DNA of 45,171 bases, from IMG/VR virus record IMGVR_UViG_3300043496_000158, positions 1-45,171 of that record. The stretch is one strand, 5' to 3'. The first letter of the stretch is position 1, and the number at the start of each line of letters is the position of its first letter. The stretch comes from a virus. Shown here in pieces: positions 28,484-38,457 of this stretch. The notes under the pieces were generated by a model that saw only the letters and a program-made list of their open reading frames with translations, ran no database searches and was not told where the DNA came from. A program made the translations under genes and the position numbers.

Positions 28484-29617
28484 CTACCGCGATCCGAACA
28501 GCCACTTGGCTGCGGAGTACAGCGCTCGGGGAGCGGCCAGCCCGACCCCAGCGTTGGTCATCGCCGCATGGCCGATGGGGGCGACGGCAGGCAGGTACTC
28601 CTGGAAGCGCGACTGGTGGGCCTTGATGCCCGCCTGGTTCTGCTCCTTCTGCACCTTCGGGTCGATCTTGGCGTCGGACTTGGCCGCCGAGTCCTCCCAA
28701 GTGCCCATGTTCTTGTACTTCATGGCCGACGTGTTGGCCCGGTTGCCGATGTAGTCGGGCGTCAGGCTGGACGGGTCGGTCGAGTAGGTCGCGGTGCCGT
28801 TCTGGTCGATCATGCCGCCGGTGCCGTTCATCATCTCGTACAGCTGCCGCAGGCCCAGGTTCTTGCCGCCCCCCTGGAGGGCAGCCACGTGCTCGGGCAT
28901 GGTGCGACCCTTGGTGTAGCCCGCCTGGTTCATCTGTGAGCCCGTTGTGGGGTCGGTCGTGTAGCCCTGGGCGTTCATGCCGCCGGGCACGTTGTCCTGG
29001 CCGGGGACGGCCCCGCCAGTTTCCTTCTCCCGAGCGGCCCCGTAGACCTGGTGCATGAAGGTGAGCCCGGCCGGGGTGATGGCGCCGGTGTCGGGGTCGG
29101 TGACACCCATGGCCGTTTGCAGTGCCTTGGTCGCCTCGTCGTTGCCCGCCTCGAACAGGTTGGCCAGCTTGTCGTAGCCCCCGAACTGGAGGGCCAGCTG
29201 ATCGGCCACGTCGTCGGGGTCCCCGTACTTCAAGCTCTGCTCGGTCTTGTCCTGCTGCTGCTGGTAGGAGAACTTGTCCTGGTCGAGCCCGAACTTGGAC
29301 TGGTTCAGCCCGAAGTTGCGCTCGTCGTTCTGGGCGTCGAAGTAGCCCTTGGCCGCATCGCCGGTCTGGTCCTGCTGGAACTTCAACCAGGCCAGGATGT
29401 CGTCGGCCCGGTAGCCGGGCTTGACGTTGGAGGCACCGCCAGTCACCTGGTTGTACGTGCTGAGCGGATCGAAGTTCTGGGCGCCCTGCATCTGCTGCAT
29501 GTAGAAGTCCTGCGCCGACGGCGCTTGCTGCTGCTGTTGCTGGGGGGCGACACCCAGGCTCTGGAGGATCGAGATGAGATCGTCGTCGGTGACGTTGGTG
29601 GGGTTGGCCATGTTCAT
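28484..29617 (-). CDS. Gln-rich virion protein, probably internal
   Basis: 377 residues; ATG overlaps the previous stop (ATGA). Low-complexity Gln stretches (PQQQQQQAPS, YQQQQDKTEQ), NFGLNQSKFGLDQDKF repeat, then a more ordered C-terminal part ending AAKWLFGSR. Position between the Gly/Gln-rich protein and the giant internal protein suggests an internal core or ejected protein. No family recognised. Confidence 0.7.
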   Translation of the reverse strand: MNMANPTNVTDDDLISILQSLGVAPQQQQQQAPSAQDFYMQQMQGAQNFDPLSTYNQVTGGASNVKPGYRADDILAWLKFQQDQTGDAAKGYFDAQNDERNFGLNQSKFGLDQDKFSYQQQQDKTEQSLKYGDPDDVADQLALQFGGYDKLANLFEAGNDEATKALQTAMGVTDPDTGAITPAGLTFMHQVYGAAREKETGGAVPGQDNVPGGMNAQGYTTDPTTGSQMNQAGYTKGRTMPEHVAALQGGGKNLGLRQLYEMMNGTGGMIDQNGTATYSTDPSSLTPDYIGNRANTSAMKYKNMGTWEDSAAKSDAKIDPKVQKEQNQAGIKAHQSRFQEYLPAVAPIGHAAMTNAGVGLAAPRALYSAAKWLFGSR

Positions 29618-30465
29618 GTGGTGATCCCGTACTTCAACAGGAACTCGGTCTTGGCCTGGTTCAGCTGCTGCTTCTGCTGGGCTTCCTGCTGGGCGATCTG
29701 GTTGAGCAACAGCTGGCGGTTCCCGGCCAGGTTGCCCTGCGCCCCCTGGCCCACCAGCTCAGCCCCGCCCAGCTGATCCTGGAGGTTCTGGTTGCCGAGC
29801 ATGTTCAGCTGGCCCATGAAGCCGGTCTGGTTGGCCAGGCTCTGTGTCGCCAGGTTCTGCCCCTGCGTGGCGGACTGGAGGTAGGGGTCCACGTTGATCC
29901 CCCGCCCGGCCAGATCGCGCAGAGCCGTCTGCATGGCGGCGCTGTTGTTCTGCACGACCTGGCCGCTCAGGCCTGCCATCTGCTGCATGATGGCGGCCGC
30001 CTGCTGGGCTCGTTGGTCGTTGAAGCCCCGCATGGCCTGCTGGGCCTGGGTGGTCATCCCGGCGATGTCGGGGTTGTAGGCGTTGGCCTGGTCCCGCACT
30101 CCACCGAGGATCGAGGGGTCGTACTTGAACAGGCTCTCGGCCTGGGCCTTGACCGCCGCCTTGTTGATCCCACCACCACCACCGCCGCCGTAGCCCCGGC
30201 CACCGCCGCCGCTGTTGCCGCCGCCGTAGCCCGACATCGAGCGCGTCGGCTGGGGCTGCTGCTGACCGCCCAGCCCTTGCAGCCCAGCCTGGAGGTCGCG
30301 GCCGTACTGGTCCCAGCCCGAGCCGTCGGTGGGCGTCGAGTACACGTACTCGGCCTTGATGGTGGGCAGCTGCTTCCCAGCGGCGATCTTCTCTTGGTTG
30401 ATCCGGTCGGCGTCGCGCTTGGCTGCCTCGTTGACCGCTCGGACATCGATCCCGTAGTAGGACAC
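29614..30465 (-). CDS. Gly/Gln-rich virion protein
   Basis: 283 residues, GTG start directly after the preceding TAG. Residues about 75-100 are a glycine linker (YGGGNSGGGGRGYGGGGGGG); the rest is helical and rich in Gln/Ala/Asn (QQAMRGFNDQRAQQAAAIMQ, NQIAQQEAQQKQQLNQAK). Its helical pattern resembles the next protein up the operon. Likely an internal or ejection protein; unproved. Confidence 0.7.
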   Translation of the reverse strand: MSYYGIDVRAVNEAAKRDADRINQEKIAAGKQLPTIKAEYVYSTPTDGSGWDQYGRDLQAGLQGLGGQQQPQPTRSMSGYGGGNSGGGGRGYGGGGGGGINKAAVKAQAESLFKYDPSILGGVRDQANAYNPDIAGMTTQAQQAMRGFNDQRAQQAAAIMQQMAGLSGQVVQNNSAAMQTALRDLAGRGINVDPYLQSATQGQNLATQSLANQTGFMGQLNMLGNQNLQDQLGGAELVGQGAQGNLAGNRQLLLNQIAQQEAQQKQQLNQAKTEFLLKYGITT

Positions 30466-30927
30466 CTACATCACCCCTCGGATCTGTGCGGCCAGGTCGG
30501 CCCGGCGGGCCTGCTCTTCGCCCTGAATCTGGGCCAAGGTGCTCTGCATCTGGTTGGCGGCGTTCAACTCGCCCAGGTTGGCCTGGCCCACGGCCCCGGC
30601 GTAGGTGTTCTGGATGCCCTGCTGGTCAGCCAGGCGCTGGGTGTAGAAGTCCCGCAGGCCCCGCTGGAAGATGCCGCTGTTGTAGATGCCTCGACCCAGG
30701 TAGCTGGTGGGCAGCCCGGCCCGCTGCTGGCCGGTCTGGGCCGTCCACTGGTTCATGTTGGCCTGGCGGGCCAGGTCGGCCTGCTGGCGGCCGTAGCCCG
30801 CTCCCGCCACCTGGGTGGCGTAGGCCTGCCGAGCGGCCGAGCGGCGGGTGTTCCAAGCGTCTAGTTCCCCGGCGGTCGGGGCTTGGGGCGGAAGGGCCGT
30901 CACCGAGTTAGGGGCGACGACGCTCAC
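30466..30927 (-). CDS. Helical Gln/Ala-rich virion protein
   Basis: 153 residues from a GTG overlapping the holin stop (GTGA). After a Pro-rich start, mostly helices rich in Ala and Gln (RQAYATQVAGAGYGRQQADLA, FYTQRLADQQGIQNTY, LNAANQMQSTLAQIQGEEQ). Shares style with 29614-30465, perhaps by duplication. No membrane segment. Internal virion or ejection protein by context. Confidence 0.7.
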   Translation of the reverse strand: MSVVAPNSVTALPPQAPTAGELDAWNTRRSAARQAYATQVAGAGYGRQQADLARQANMNQWTAQTGQQRAGLPTSYLGRGIYNSGIFQRGLRDFYTQRLADQQGIQNTYAGAVGQANLGELNAANQMQSTLAQIQGEEQARRADLAAQIRGVM

Positions 30928-31211
30928 TTCGTACCGTCCTCCCCGAACGTCGGCTTCACCGACCGCGGCGAGGCAGGCTGGACCTGGTTGGCCGGATCGA
31001 AGCCCGCGTGAACGCCGTAGCCCGCCAGGTAGCTCAGCGCCCACCAGATGGCGGCAACGATGAAGCCGAGCACGAAGGCAGCCACGGTGCGCCACAGCAA
31101 CGACATGGTGGCCTCGTCGTGGGCCAGCAGGGTCAGGCCCGCGCCGAGGATGCCGAACGACAATCCGGCCATGAGCCAGTGCTTGAAGTCGGACGGCGGG
31201 GTGATGGTCAC
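30924..31211 (-). CDS. Holin
   Basis: 95 residues from a GTG overlapping the endolysin stop. Two membrane helices, about 12-30 (LMAGLSFGILGAGLTLLA) and 41-65 (TVAAFVLGFIVAAIWWALSYLAG), with a charged tail (SPRSVKPTFGEDGTK). The pair of helices right after an amidase endolysin is the usual holin arrangement: it would open the membrane to release or activate the lysin. Confidence 0.75.
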   Translation of the reverse strand: MTITPPSDFKHWLMAGLSFGILGAGLTLLAHDEATMSLLWRTVAAFVLGFIVAAIWWALSYLAGYGVHAGFDPANQVQPASPRSVKPTFGEDGTK

Positions 31212-32107
31212 TCGCGGCTGACCCCAGTGCCCCCCACTGCCGGACCGACGAGGATGCCTTGGTCGGCCAGCTGCGCGGGCTGGATGGCGTGGAGCGTGGC
31301 GTCGTACCCCTTGGCCTTCATGTCGGCCTGGATGCGAGCGAGCGAGTCACCGTCGGTGATCCAGCGGTAGGTCACGTAGTCGCCAGAGCAGATGTAGACC
31401 GTGCCGTCGGGGACGACCTGGACGAGGTAGGGCTTGGGCATGTCGTCGTCCTCCGGGGAAGGCGGGATGGGCGCAGGAAGCTGGCCTACGGTGTTGCGGA
31501 AGCCGTTCATGTCCCAGGGGCTGTTGGCGTTGGCGGGCTGCCAGGGGCTTGGCCCACGAGGATCGATCTTGCGGGGTGGGGTCCATTCGTTGTGCGAGCG
31601 GATGTCGCTGGCCACCACGAAGCCGTAGGCCTGACACAGCGCCTGGCACATCTTCACGTAGGCATCGGTCTGGGCCTTGGGCCAGGGCTCGCCCACGCCG
31701 TTGTTGGCGGCCTCGATGCCGAACACGTAGCTGTTGGCCGAGTCCATCGGGATCGTGCCCCGGCTCGTGACCCACGGCGTGCCCCCACCCGACGACCCTT
31801 GGCCGCCGCCCTTCCCGGCGTGGTTGGTTGCGCCCGCTCCGATGATCGTGAACAGGCCAGTGCGATCAAGCAGCCCGTTGCTGACAGGGCCGTCGCTGGC
31901 GCTGACCATGTAGTTCAGGTCGTTAGCCGGGGTCGTCTGCGAGGCAGTGTGGTGGCAGATGACGCCCCAGTAGCCGTTGAAGCCACCCGACGACCGTGAG
32001 CGGGTCTCCCACCCGCTGTAGGTGGCGACCTGACACCCGGCGTTGCGGAGCACGTCGTACACCGACGGGTAGCCCGCCGTGCGGCCGTTGAGCCAGATGC
32101 TTCCCAC
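31208..32107 (-). CDS. Endolysin, N-acetylmuramoyl-L-alanine amidase
   Basis: 299 residues, GTG start. Amidase_2/PGRP domain at about 40-200: VICHHTAS (H52/H53), LFTIIGAGATNHAG, GIEAANNG (E132), RSHNEWTPPRKIDP (H172, K180, D182), so the zinc ligands and catalytic residues are present. A Pro/acidic linker (PAPIPPSPEDDD, about 210-222) leads to a C-terminal 75-residue region (YLVQVVPDGTVYICSGDYVTYRWI) that probably binds the wall. It cuts the peptide from muramic acid at lysis. No signal peptide, so it depends on the holin next to it. The gap upstream has TCCGACTGTCGAT (32118-32130), an operator-like word. Confidence 0.9.
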   Translation of the reverse strand: MGSIWLNGRTAGYPSVYDVLRNAGCQVATYSGWETRSRSSGGFNGYWGVICHHTASQTTPANDLNYMVSASDGPVSNGLLDRTGLFTIIGAGATNHAGKGGGQGSSGGGTPWVTSRGTIPMDSANSYVFGIEAANNGVGEPWPKAQTDAYVKMCQALCQAYGFVVASDIRSHNEWTPPRKIDPRGPSPWQPANANSPWDMNGFRNTVGQLPAPIPPSPEDDDMPKPYLVQVVPDGTVYICSGDYVTYRWITDGDSLARIQADMKAKGYDATLHAIQPAQLADQGILVGPAVGGTGVSRE

Positions 32108-32129
32108 TACTCAGCCCTCCGACTGTCGA

Positions 32130-32513
32130 TCATGTGTGTAGGGCGCCTTGACGCTGGACCCAGAGGACGAAGTCGACCACGACAGCCTCGATCCACTGGC
32201 GCAGGTCCCGATCGGGGATGTCATCGAACTGGTGGGCCACCGGCACCGGGTCGGGGTCGTAGCCCGCGTACACGAGCCAGAAAGCGATGACCAGGGCGTG
32301 GTCACCGACTGTCGGGTTGGCGATCTTCAAGGTCAAGGTGGCCACCACCCCGGCGACAACGCCCTGGCGCTGCCAGGGCAGAAGGTCATCGAAGTGCAGC
32401 GGGGCCTTGTCGAAGCCGTGCAGCTTGTCCACGTAGTGGCGGCCCACGGCCTCGGCGTCGTAGGCCGCGGTGTCGTAGGCGTCGTCCAGGTCGAAGTCTC
32501 CGAACGTGCTCAT
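32130..32513 (-). CDS. Unknown late protein
   Basis: 127 residues; ATG overlaps the previous stop (ATGA). Acidic start (FGDFDLDDAYDTAAYDAEAVGRHYVD), a hydrophobic middle (QGVVAGVVATLTLKIANPTVGDHALVIAFWLVYAG) that could be one or two membrane segments, and DRDLRQWIEAVVVDFVLWVQRQG at the end. Between fibre and lysis genes. Function unknown; paired with the following similar-size gene. Confidence 0.65.
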   Translation of the reverse strand: MSTFGDFDLDDAYDTAAYDAEAVGRHYVDKLHGFDKAPLHFDDLLPWQRQGVVAGVVATLTLKIANPTVGDHALVIAFWLVYAGYDPDPVPVAHQFDDIPDRDLRQWIEAVVVDFVLWVQRQGALHT

Positions 32514-32911
32514 GGCGCCTCGGGTGCTCGGGGGATCTTCACGTGCTCGGCGTGCCCGTCGAACCAGCTGACGAACATGCCGGTAACACGGATGTGGTTG
32601 GCCTGGGCCTCGGCCGTCAACTCGTCCCAGGGCAGGTCCTCGGCCAGGTCGGAGTAGCACCCCCAGAACCACATGGCGTCGGCCCGAGCGTCGTCGCGCC
32701 CGTGGACGTAGAGGTACACGAGGAAGCGGTGGATGGTGATGACCAGGGCGGCCTGGGTCAGGGAACAGAAGCTCTCGAAGGGCAGCACAGCCACGTCCTC
32801 ACGGGCGGCCATGTAGGCGTGCCACCGCTCCGCGATGTCCTTGGGGTCGTAGTTCTCGTCGGAGAACATGTAGTCGTTCCGTTGCGCGGCAGGCTGCGTC
32901 TGATCGTTCAT
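32510..32911 (-). CDS. Unknown late protein
   Basis: 133 residues, ATG overlapping the S74 fibre stop (ATGA). Helical, Trp/Tyr-rich (AERWHAYMAAREDVAVLPFESF, AALVITIHRFLVYLYVHG, AMWFWGCYSDL). A weak hydrophobic segment near 54-70. It follows the fibre and may be a fibre-associated or lysis-module protein; no family recognised. Confidence 0.65.
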   Translation of the reverse strand: MNDQTQPAAQRNDYMFSDENYDPKDIAERWHAYMAAREDVAVLPFESFCSLTQAALVITIHRFLVYLYVHGRDDARADAMWFWGCYSDLAEDLPWDELTAEAQANHIRVTGMFVSWFDGHAEHVKIPRAPEAP

Positions 32912-33969
32912 GGGCGGGCGGCCTCCAGCTGTGTGATGCGTGTAACAAGATTCTGCACCACACCAACGAGGGTTGCGACTAGTCCCGACAGATCGATGGC
33001 ATCGCCGTCGCTGACCAACGGTGCAACGTTCGCGACATCTTCCGCGATCAGGCCCACCCGCTCCCGCTGTTCGTCCAGGTAGTGGTACCTGACGACTTCC
33101 AGGTCACCGATGTCCACGGGATCGGCCGGGCGGATGTTGCGCTTGTAGCGCCGACTCGACGCCCCGTTGATCGGCCCGCAGCGCAGCCCGAGCAGGCCGC
33201 TGTTGTTGGCGTTGGTCAGGTAGAACTCGGTGGCCCCGGCCGGGGGCGTGAACAGCTGGATGCCGCCGCCGGTGGCGCTCATGTGGTTGAAGAACCCGAT
33301 GCCAACCTCGCCCGCCCCCGCGAACTTCTGGACGACCAGCGTGCGCTGGTCCCAGCTGTTGCCCGGGGGCTGACTGGTCAGACGAATGCGGTTCTGCTCC
33401 ACGTCGAGGGTGGCGACACCGGCCCCGCCCGAGGCCATGCGGATGGTCGAGGCGTCCAAGGGCGTGATGCGGTGGCCACCGGCCAGGAGGATGTCCCCGG
33501 CGTTCAACTGGAGTCCCGCCCCGCCGGTGATGAGCCCGTTGGCCTGGAGGGCACCGACCACGAGCAGGTTGGTCCCGATCTGGGCCGCCCCGATCGTGTT
33601 CAGGTCCTGGAGCACGAGCCCCCGCCAGGCGCCCGCCCGGTACTCCCAGGTGACCCCGTTGTCGAGGGTGATGGCCAGCGCCCCCTGGGGCGGGGTGGGC
33701 CAGCGGGCGTCCCGATCGGCGGCGTTGGTGAAGGTGACGACGATCGAGCCCAGCGGGAGCCAGCTGCCGTCGGCGTACTGGGTCAGCTGGTTGGTGTCGC
33801 GCAGGTAGGCCAAGGCGCCGTCGGGCGGAGTGACCCAGGCGTCCCGCCCGGCCTGGTTGGCGAACATGGCCACGAAGTTGCCGTTGCCCACGGCATCCTT
33901 GAAGGCGTCGGGGGCGTAGGCCAGGTCTCCACCCGCCGGGATGACGACGCCGTTGTAGGTCTCGGGCAC
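32908..33969 (-). CDS. Tail fibre/spike with S74 self-cleaving chaperone
   Basis: 353 residues. Two repeats of a GALAYLRDTNQLTQY.../GALAITLDNGVTWEY... type (about 45-115), then a beta-rich shaft region, and a C-terminal intramolecular chaperone (about 271-353): SSRRYKRNI with candidate nucleophile Ser271/272, YHYLDEQRERVGLIAEDV and a final helix. In this family the domain trimerises the fibre and then cuts itself off. It probably forms a receptor-binding fibre or spike at the tail. Start ATG preceded by GGAGG (ggaggctcccgtgcccgag on the strand). Confidence 0.85.
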   Translation of the reverse strand: MPETYNGVVIPAGGDLAYAPDAFKDAVGNGNFVAMFANQAGRDAWVTPPDGALAYLRDTNQLTQYADGSWLPLGSIVVTFTNAADRDARWPTPPQGALAITLDNGVTWEYRAGAWRGLVLQDLNTIGAAQIGTNLLVVGALQANGLITGGAGLQLNAGDILLAGGHRITPLDASTIRMASGGAGVATLDVEQNRIRLTSQPPGNSWDQRTLVVQKFAGAGEVGIGFFNHMSATGGGIQLFTPPAGATEFYLTNANNSGLLGLRCGPINGASSRRYKRNIRPADPVDIGDLEVVRYHYLDEQRERVGLIAEDVANVAPLVSDGDAIDLSGLVATLVGVVQNLVTRITQLEAARP

Positions 33970-33998
33970 GGGAGCCTCCTACCTGGCCCAGCCGATGT

Positions 33999-34316
33999 TC
34001 ACTGGATCGGCGTCCCGTCGTCGTTGTAGAAGACGCTGGCCACGGTGGGCCAGTGAGCCTGGGTGGCGGCCAGCAGATCGCCGTCGGTGATGAGCGACGT
34101 GTCGTTGGCGTGGTCGGCAAAGCCGGGCGTGGCCGCCATGTACGGCATCCAGATGGTCAGCACTTCGGCCGCGTCAGCCAGGTGGCGGCGGGCCAGGGCC
34201 GCCATGTCGAGACGCCCGTCGTCCTTGAAGATGAGGGCCTGCTCGAACACGACCGCCGACGTGCGGCCCTGAAAGGCACCGTCAGCCCGCAGCTTGATCT
34301 GCTGCTCGTAGGACAT
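33999..34316 (-). CDS. Small late protein between fibre genes
   Basis: 105 residues; ATG at 34316 with a clear AGGAGG six bases upstream. Strand-rich start (YEQQIKLRADGAFQGRTSAVVFEQALIF) then a helical part (MAALARRHLADAAEVLTIW) and an acidic C-terminus. Perhaps a fibre chaperone or a base-plate-type protein; no family recognised. Confidence 0.7.
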   Translation of the reverse strand: MSYEQQIKLRADGAFQGRTSAVVFEQALIFKDDGRLDMAALARRHLADAAEVLTIWMPYMAATPGFADHANDTSLITDGDLLAATQAHWPTVASVFYNDDGTPIQ

Positions 34317-34324
34317 AGAGCCTC

Positions 34325-35917
34325 CTAGACCTTGTAGCGGATGCTGAGGGTGATGTCGCCGCCGTTCTGGACGGTGTATTGGGCGGTCACGACCGGGACG
34401 CCGGTGGCGGGCTGGGCGGTGCCGTTGGCCGAGCGCCAGTTGAAGGCGTAGGTGTCGGTCTGGTTCACGACGAACATCGGATAGAGCGACGAGCCGAAGG
34501 TGCGGCACACGCCCATGTAGGTGACGGCGGCCCCCGGTATCCACGTCTTGGCCGTGCCCACCTGCTCGTAGGCCGGGGTGAAGGGCAGGTTGAAACTCAG
34601 GTCGCCGGTGCCGCCGTTCACCCCGGTGGTGCCGAACATGAGGTAGATGCTCAGGTCCACCCAGTTGCCGATGCGCTGGTAGAAGGCCTTGGTGATGTAG
34701 CCAGAGCCGACAGCCCCGCCCTGCCACACCAGCGACGACGACCAGTCCACTTCGGTGTACTGGGCCGGGATGCCCACGTTCTTCCACTGGCCGCTGGCCG
34801 ACTCGTACTGGAGGATCTGACCGTTGGCTGGGGTGGCCACGGTCACGTCGGTCAGAGCATCCAGGTTGGTCGCCCCTCCCCCGGCAACCGCCTTGTTCTG
34901 CCACGAACCGGTGGGCACGTCGTAGGTGAGCACGTTGCCCGCTACCGGGCTGACGATCGACACGTCGGTGAGCGAGTCCAGGTTGGTCACCACCGGAGCC
35001 CGCGCCACCCACAACCCGGACTGGTAGGTGAGGATCTGCCCGTTGGTCACCCCGGCCACCGACACGTCGGTCAGGTCATCGATGGGCACGACCGGGCCGG
35101 GCACACCCTGGATGCCTTGGGAGCCGGTAGGGCCGGGCGGACCGGTGGAGCCGGTGGTGCCCGGGGGTCCCTGACTGCCGGTGGTGCCGGTGTCGCCCTT
35201 GGGTCCCTGGGCGCCAGCCGGGCCAGGAGGACCGATGGGACCGGGTGGGCCTTCGGTGCCCGCCCCCTGGACGTAGAGGCTGATGGCCAGGTTGTTGGCC
35301 AGGGTTGTGCCACCGTCAACCCACACCACCGGCAGGGTGACGTAGGTGCCGCTGTCCACCGGCGTGGCCGTGGTTCGGTAGTGCTGGTAGATGGTCGAGT
35401 CGGTGGAATCGGAGATGAACAGGTCACTGCCCACCGCCAGGCGGATGAGCGCCGGTCCCACGTCGTCGCCCGCCAAGGTCGTCTTGCTGGACCAGGCGGT
35501 GGTGGCCAACGTCTGGTTGGCGTTGTTGACCTGGAAGTGCCCGGAGGCGGGTGGTGGGGTGACGGCGGTGGAGAACCGGAAGTGCATGAGCACACCGGAC
35601 GCGCCCGCCGGTCCTTGTGGCCCGGTGGGACCGGGGACACCCTGGGGACCTTGGGCGCCCTGGGAGCCGGTCGCCCCGGGCGGCCCTTGGGGGCCGGGCG
35701 TGCCCGGGGAAGACACCCACTCGTTCAGCGTCGAGGACCAAGTGAGCACCTGGCCGTTGGCGGGAGAGGGGACGCTGACATCCGAAAGGGAGTCCAGTGT
35801 GCCCCCGCCCCCTCCCCCTCCACCGGTGGCGTCGTTCACGCCCTTCTCCAGGGCCAGGAACGCTTCCCGGGTGATGTTGTCGAAGCTGGTGATGTGGGGG
35901 ACGACCACCCGGCTCAA
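34325..35917 (-). CDS. Collagen-like tail fibre
   Basis: 530 residues from a TTG overlapping the previous TGA (TTGA); a GTG at 35908 is possible. Short N-terminal tail-binding part, a Gly8 linker, two collagen Gly-X-Y runs (about 75-110 and 230-285), and four copies of a 25-30-residue repeat (DSLSDVSV.../DDLTDVSV.../DSLTDVSI.../DALTDVTV... with NGQxLTY and a later W). Between the collagen runs and at the C-terminus are beta-rich domains. A long trimeric fibre for host attachment. Repeats make it prone to length change. Confidence 0.85.
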   Translation of the reverse strand: MSRVVVPHITSFDNITREAFLALEKGVNDATGGGGGGGGTLDSLSDVSVPSPANGQVLTWSSTLNEWVSSPGTPGPQGPPGATGSQGAQGPQGVPGPTGPQGPAGASGVLMHFRFSTAVTPPPASGHFQVNNANQTLATTAWSSKTTLAGDDVGPALIRLAVGSDLFISDSTDSTIYQHYRTTATPVDSGTYVTLPVVWVDGGTTLANNLAISLYVQGAGTEGPPGPIGPPGPAGAQGPKGDTGTTGSQGPPGTTGSTGPPGPTGSQGIQGVPGPVVPIDDLTDVSVAGVTNGQILTYQSGLWVARAPVVTNLDSLTDVSIVSPVAGNVLTYDVPTGSWQNKAVAGGGATNLDALTDVTVATPANGQILQYESASGQWKNVGIPAQYTEVDWSSSLVWQGGAVGSGYITKAFYQRIGNWVDLSIYLMFGTTGVNGGTGDLSFNLPFTPAYEQVGTAKTWIPGAAVTYMGVCRTFGSSLYPMFVVNQTDTYAFNWRSANGTAQPATGVPVVTAQYTVQNGGDITLSIRYKV

Positions 35918-37716
35918 CGCAGCACCTTCGGGTAGAGCGGGATGACCACCGAATGCACCGACCACTGACGGGCGACATCGGGGTGGGAGTACAGGCGCAG
36001 GCTCACCGCCTTGGCCCGTCCGACCGTGCCCGGCTTCTCGACCTCGTAGGTGTAGGCGCCCCGGTCGGGTGGGGCGACACTGGCGGTGAGGGTGCGGCGC
36101 AGGGTCCACGGGTCGAAGTCGTGGAACACGTCGACCAGTACGTCCCCGTCGTCGTGGGCCCCTTGGATGACTCGGGGGCTCTTCCAGCGCTTGATCTGGG
36201 CGGGCAGCCCGCCATGCAGCCAGGCGGTCAAGTACTCGGCTTGGATGACGCTGGTCAGGCTCCCACCCCAACGGTCCAGCCCGTCCTCGAAGCGGTCCAG
36301 GTACAGGAGCCGGTCGGCGGTGGGGGTGCCGCCGTTCATGCCCACCACCACGTTGCTGGTGCCGGGGGTGTCGCCGGTGAGGGGCACGAAGCTGCGGTGC
36401 TTGCCGATGCAGCCGATGCCGGGCGAGTGGGGGTGCTGGAGCCAGTACTGCGTCCAACCCCCCACGGGGGGCAGGACCCAGATCACGTCATAGGTCTCGT
36501 AGGCGAACGTGTTCCAGGTGAGGCGCTGGGTGGCCAGCGCGTCCCATGTGACCCCGCCGGTGCGCAGGTCGTCCCACGTCCGGTTCTGGTGCTCCCCGAA
36601 GGGGATGGCCGACTGGCCCAGGTAGTCGGTGGCCACGTAGGTGAACGAACCGGCCTGGACCACGCCCTTGCAGCGGCGGATGAGCCCACCGTCGACGTAG
36701 GCCCGCAGGGGGGCGAAGATGGGCGACAGGGTCTTGCCGTCGAAGTGGACCAGGCCCTGCTCGTTGTCCCAGAAGACCACCCCGCCGTCGGGGGCGTAGT
36801 CGAACTGGCCGGTGCAGCCGATCGTCTCGGAGATGACGACCAGGCGGAAGTTCTCGGGGCCGTTGCCGATGAGCGCCCAGGTCGAGTCCCGCTTGAAGAT
36901 CAGGAGCATGTCGCGCATGGCGATCAGGCCGCTGATCTCGTCGCCCGCCCCGCCCACGTCGATCCAGTCCTCGGTGCGCCAGTCCTCGGCCGAGCCCGGG
37001 TGGGAGAAGTGCAGCCGGTTGGGGTGACTGGGAGCACCGCCGATGTAGGCGACGTACAGGCGGTCGTTCAAGTAGGTGACGTAGCGGCCTCGGGGCATGT
37101 TGCCGCCCACCGGGTTGGCGATGTCGTCGTTGAAGGCGTTGCCCAGCGATGTCATGGCCGTGCCGTTCCAGCGCAGCATGGGCTGGGTGGCCACGTTGGT
37201 GTGGTTGCCCATCGAGATGTACAGCACCTGGTCCCAGTCGGCGTAGCTGGGCACGCCCGAGCGGGTGACGCCGGTGATCTCGTCCCAGTGGCCGTCGACC
37301 TCACCGATGCGCAGCCCCGGGCCGGGATCGTCGGTGAGGGGTAGGGCCCCCTGGTAGTCGCCCGTGACCCAGACCTTGCCGTCCTCGTCCACCATCAGGT
37401 GCTGGCTGAGGAAGGAGTCCATGGTCTCCGAGCCCCGCCGGTAGTTGTAGTAGCTGACCGGCGGGCCGCCAGGGACAGCGTCGACCTCCAGGGCCGAGCG
37501 GTTGTAGGTGAGCGGGCCCACCCCCCGGCGCTCGTAGAAGCCGTTGCTGTTGTTCCAGATGACGTTGCGGGCCCGCTGGGCGTAGCCCTGCTCGATGGCC
37601 GTCTTGTCCTGGCGGGCGTCGATGCCCTTGGAGAAGTCGTTCAGGGTGACGTAGCTCAGGACCCGTCGGGCGTAGCGCCGCTTGGGGTTGAGCCCGGCCG
37701 ACGTGGAGCGGACCAC
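35914..37716 (-). CDS. Tail tubular protein B-like / tail nozzle
   Basis: 600 residues, GTG one base after the preceding [32 protein letters not shown] at the N-terminus, then long beta-rich repeats ([65 protein letters not shown]), the propeller-like pattern of T7 gp12-type tail nozzle and similar phage proteins. C-terminal beta part. Lies after the connector, in the T7 gp11-gp12 order. It should form the distal part of the short tail. Confidence 0.8.
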   Translation of the reverse strand: MVRSTSAGLNPKRRYARRVLSYVTLNDFSKGIDARQDKTAIEQGYAQRARNVIWNNSNGFYERRGVGPLTYNRSALEVDAVPGGPPVSYYNYRRGSETMDSFLSQHLMVDEDGKVWVTGDYQGALPLTDDPGPGLRIGEVDGHWDEITGVTRSGVPSYADWDQVLYISMGNHTNVATQPMLRWNGTAMTSLGNAFNDDIANPVGGNMPRGRYVTYLNDRLYVAYIGGAPSHPNRLHFSHPGSAEDWRTEDWIDVGGAGDEISGLIAMRDMLLIFKRDSTWALIGNGPENFRLVVISETIGCTGQFDYAPDGGVVFWDNEQGLVHFDGKTLSPIFAPLRAYVDGGLIRRCKGVVQAGSFTYVATDYLGQSAIPFGEHQNRTWDDLRTGGVTWDALATQRLTWNTFAYETYDVIWVLPPVGGWTQYWLQHPHSPGIGCIGKHRSFVPLTGDTPGTSNVVVGMNGGTPTADRLLYLDRFEDGLDRWGGSLTSVIQAEYLTAWLHGGLPAQIKRWKSPRVIQGAHDDGDVLVDVFHDFDPWTLRRTLTASVAPPDRGAYTYEVEKPGTVGRAKAVSLRLYSHPDVARQWSVHSVVIPLYPKVLR

Positions 37717-38457
37717 TTAGAACGACGGTCCGAGTCGAGGGCGGGCCATCCGATCTTCGGGGTGCGTGGGTCGCGTGGGTGAGCGGTTGAGCACGAGGGG
37801 GTCGCTGTTGGACACCTTCCAGGCGGCCCGGATGGAGCCCATGGCGTTCAGGTAGACCTGGCGCTGGGAGTCGTACAACTCGGGGTCTTCCTCCCGCAGG
37901 TAGGTCTCGGCCAGCAGCCCCGTCTTCAAGGCCTGGTCGAACTCGGGAGGCAGGTCCACGAACGTGTCGGTGAAGGCCGCCGGGTACTGGGGCAAGGCGT
38001 AGAAGGCCACGACCAGCTGGCAGTCCATGCCCACGATCGGCCACAGCTTCAAGATCCGCTCGTAGCCCGACGAGTAATCCGACCACGCCACCGGGTTGGC
38101 CACCGGGGTGGTGCCGTAGTGGGCCAGTCCCTCGTGGATGGGGACCTGCGGCAGCAGGGTGCCCTGTACCGGATCACGCAGGTAGTTGATGCGCACCGCG
38201 GGCGTGGGCGGGGGCGGGGGCACGGGCGGCGGGTCGATGGCCGGGGTGAAGGCCATGGGCAGATCCTGGGCACCGTTGGCCACGTCGATGGTCATGGTGA
38301 TGTTCAGGAAGCGCCACTCGGCTTCCATGTTGATGGCCTCGAACCAGACCCGCTGGAGCATGGTGTCCAGCAAGGTGTCGGGCATGTTCAGGGCGTCGGT
38401 GTCCAGGTAGTCGCGGACCTGATCGAAGATGTCAGCGACGCTGAGGCGGGCGACCAC
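37717..38457 (-). CDS. Head-tail connector, tail tubular protein A-like
   Basis: 246 residues from the GTG at 38457, which overlaps the small gene before it by 26 bases. VADIFDQVRDYLDTDALNMPDTLLDTMLQRVWFEAIN opens like head-tail adaptors with four helices; a Pro-rich loop (PPPVPPPPPTP, about 92) is unusual; the end is helical (FDQALKTGLLAETYLREEDPELY). It probably joins portal to tail tube. The frame remains open upstream but those residues are shadows of the small gene at 38432. Confidence 0.75.
   Translation of the reverse strand: MVARLSVADIFDQVRDYLDTDALNMPDTLLDTMLQRVWFEAINMEAEWRFLNITMTIDVANGAQDLPMAFTPAIDPPPVPPPPPTPAVRINYLRDPVQGTLLPQVPIHEGLAHYGTTPVANPVAWSDYSSGYERILKLWPIVGMDCQLVVAFYALPQYPAAFTDTFVDLPPEFDQALKTGLLAETYLREEDPELYDSQRQVYLNAMGSIRAAWKVSNSDPLVLNRSPTRPTHPEDRMARPRLGPSF

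Noticed and set aside
28484-29617. Tail tape measure protein in the Gln-rich genes
   Set aside because: Too short, low complexity, no membrane segments, no tail tube or assembly chaperone genes of long-tailed phages.
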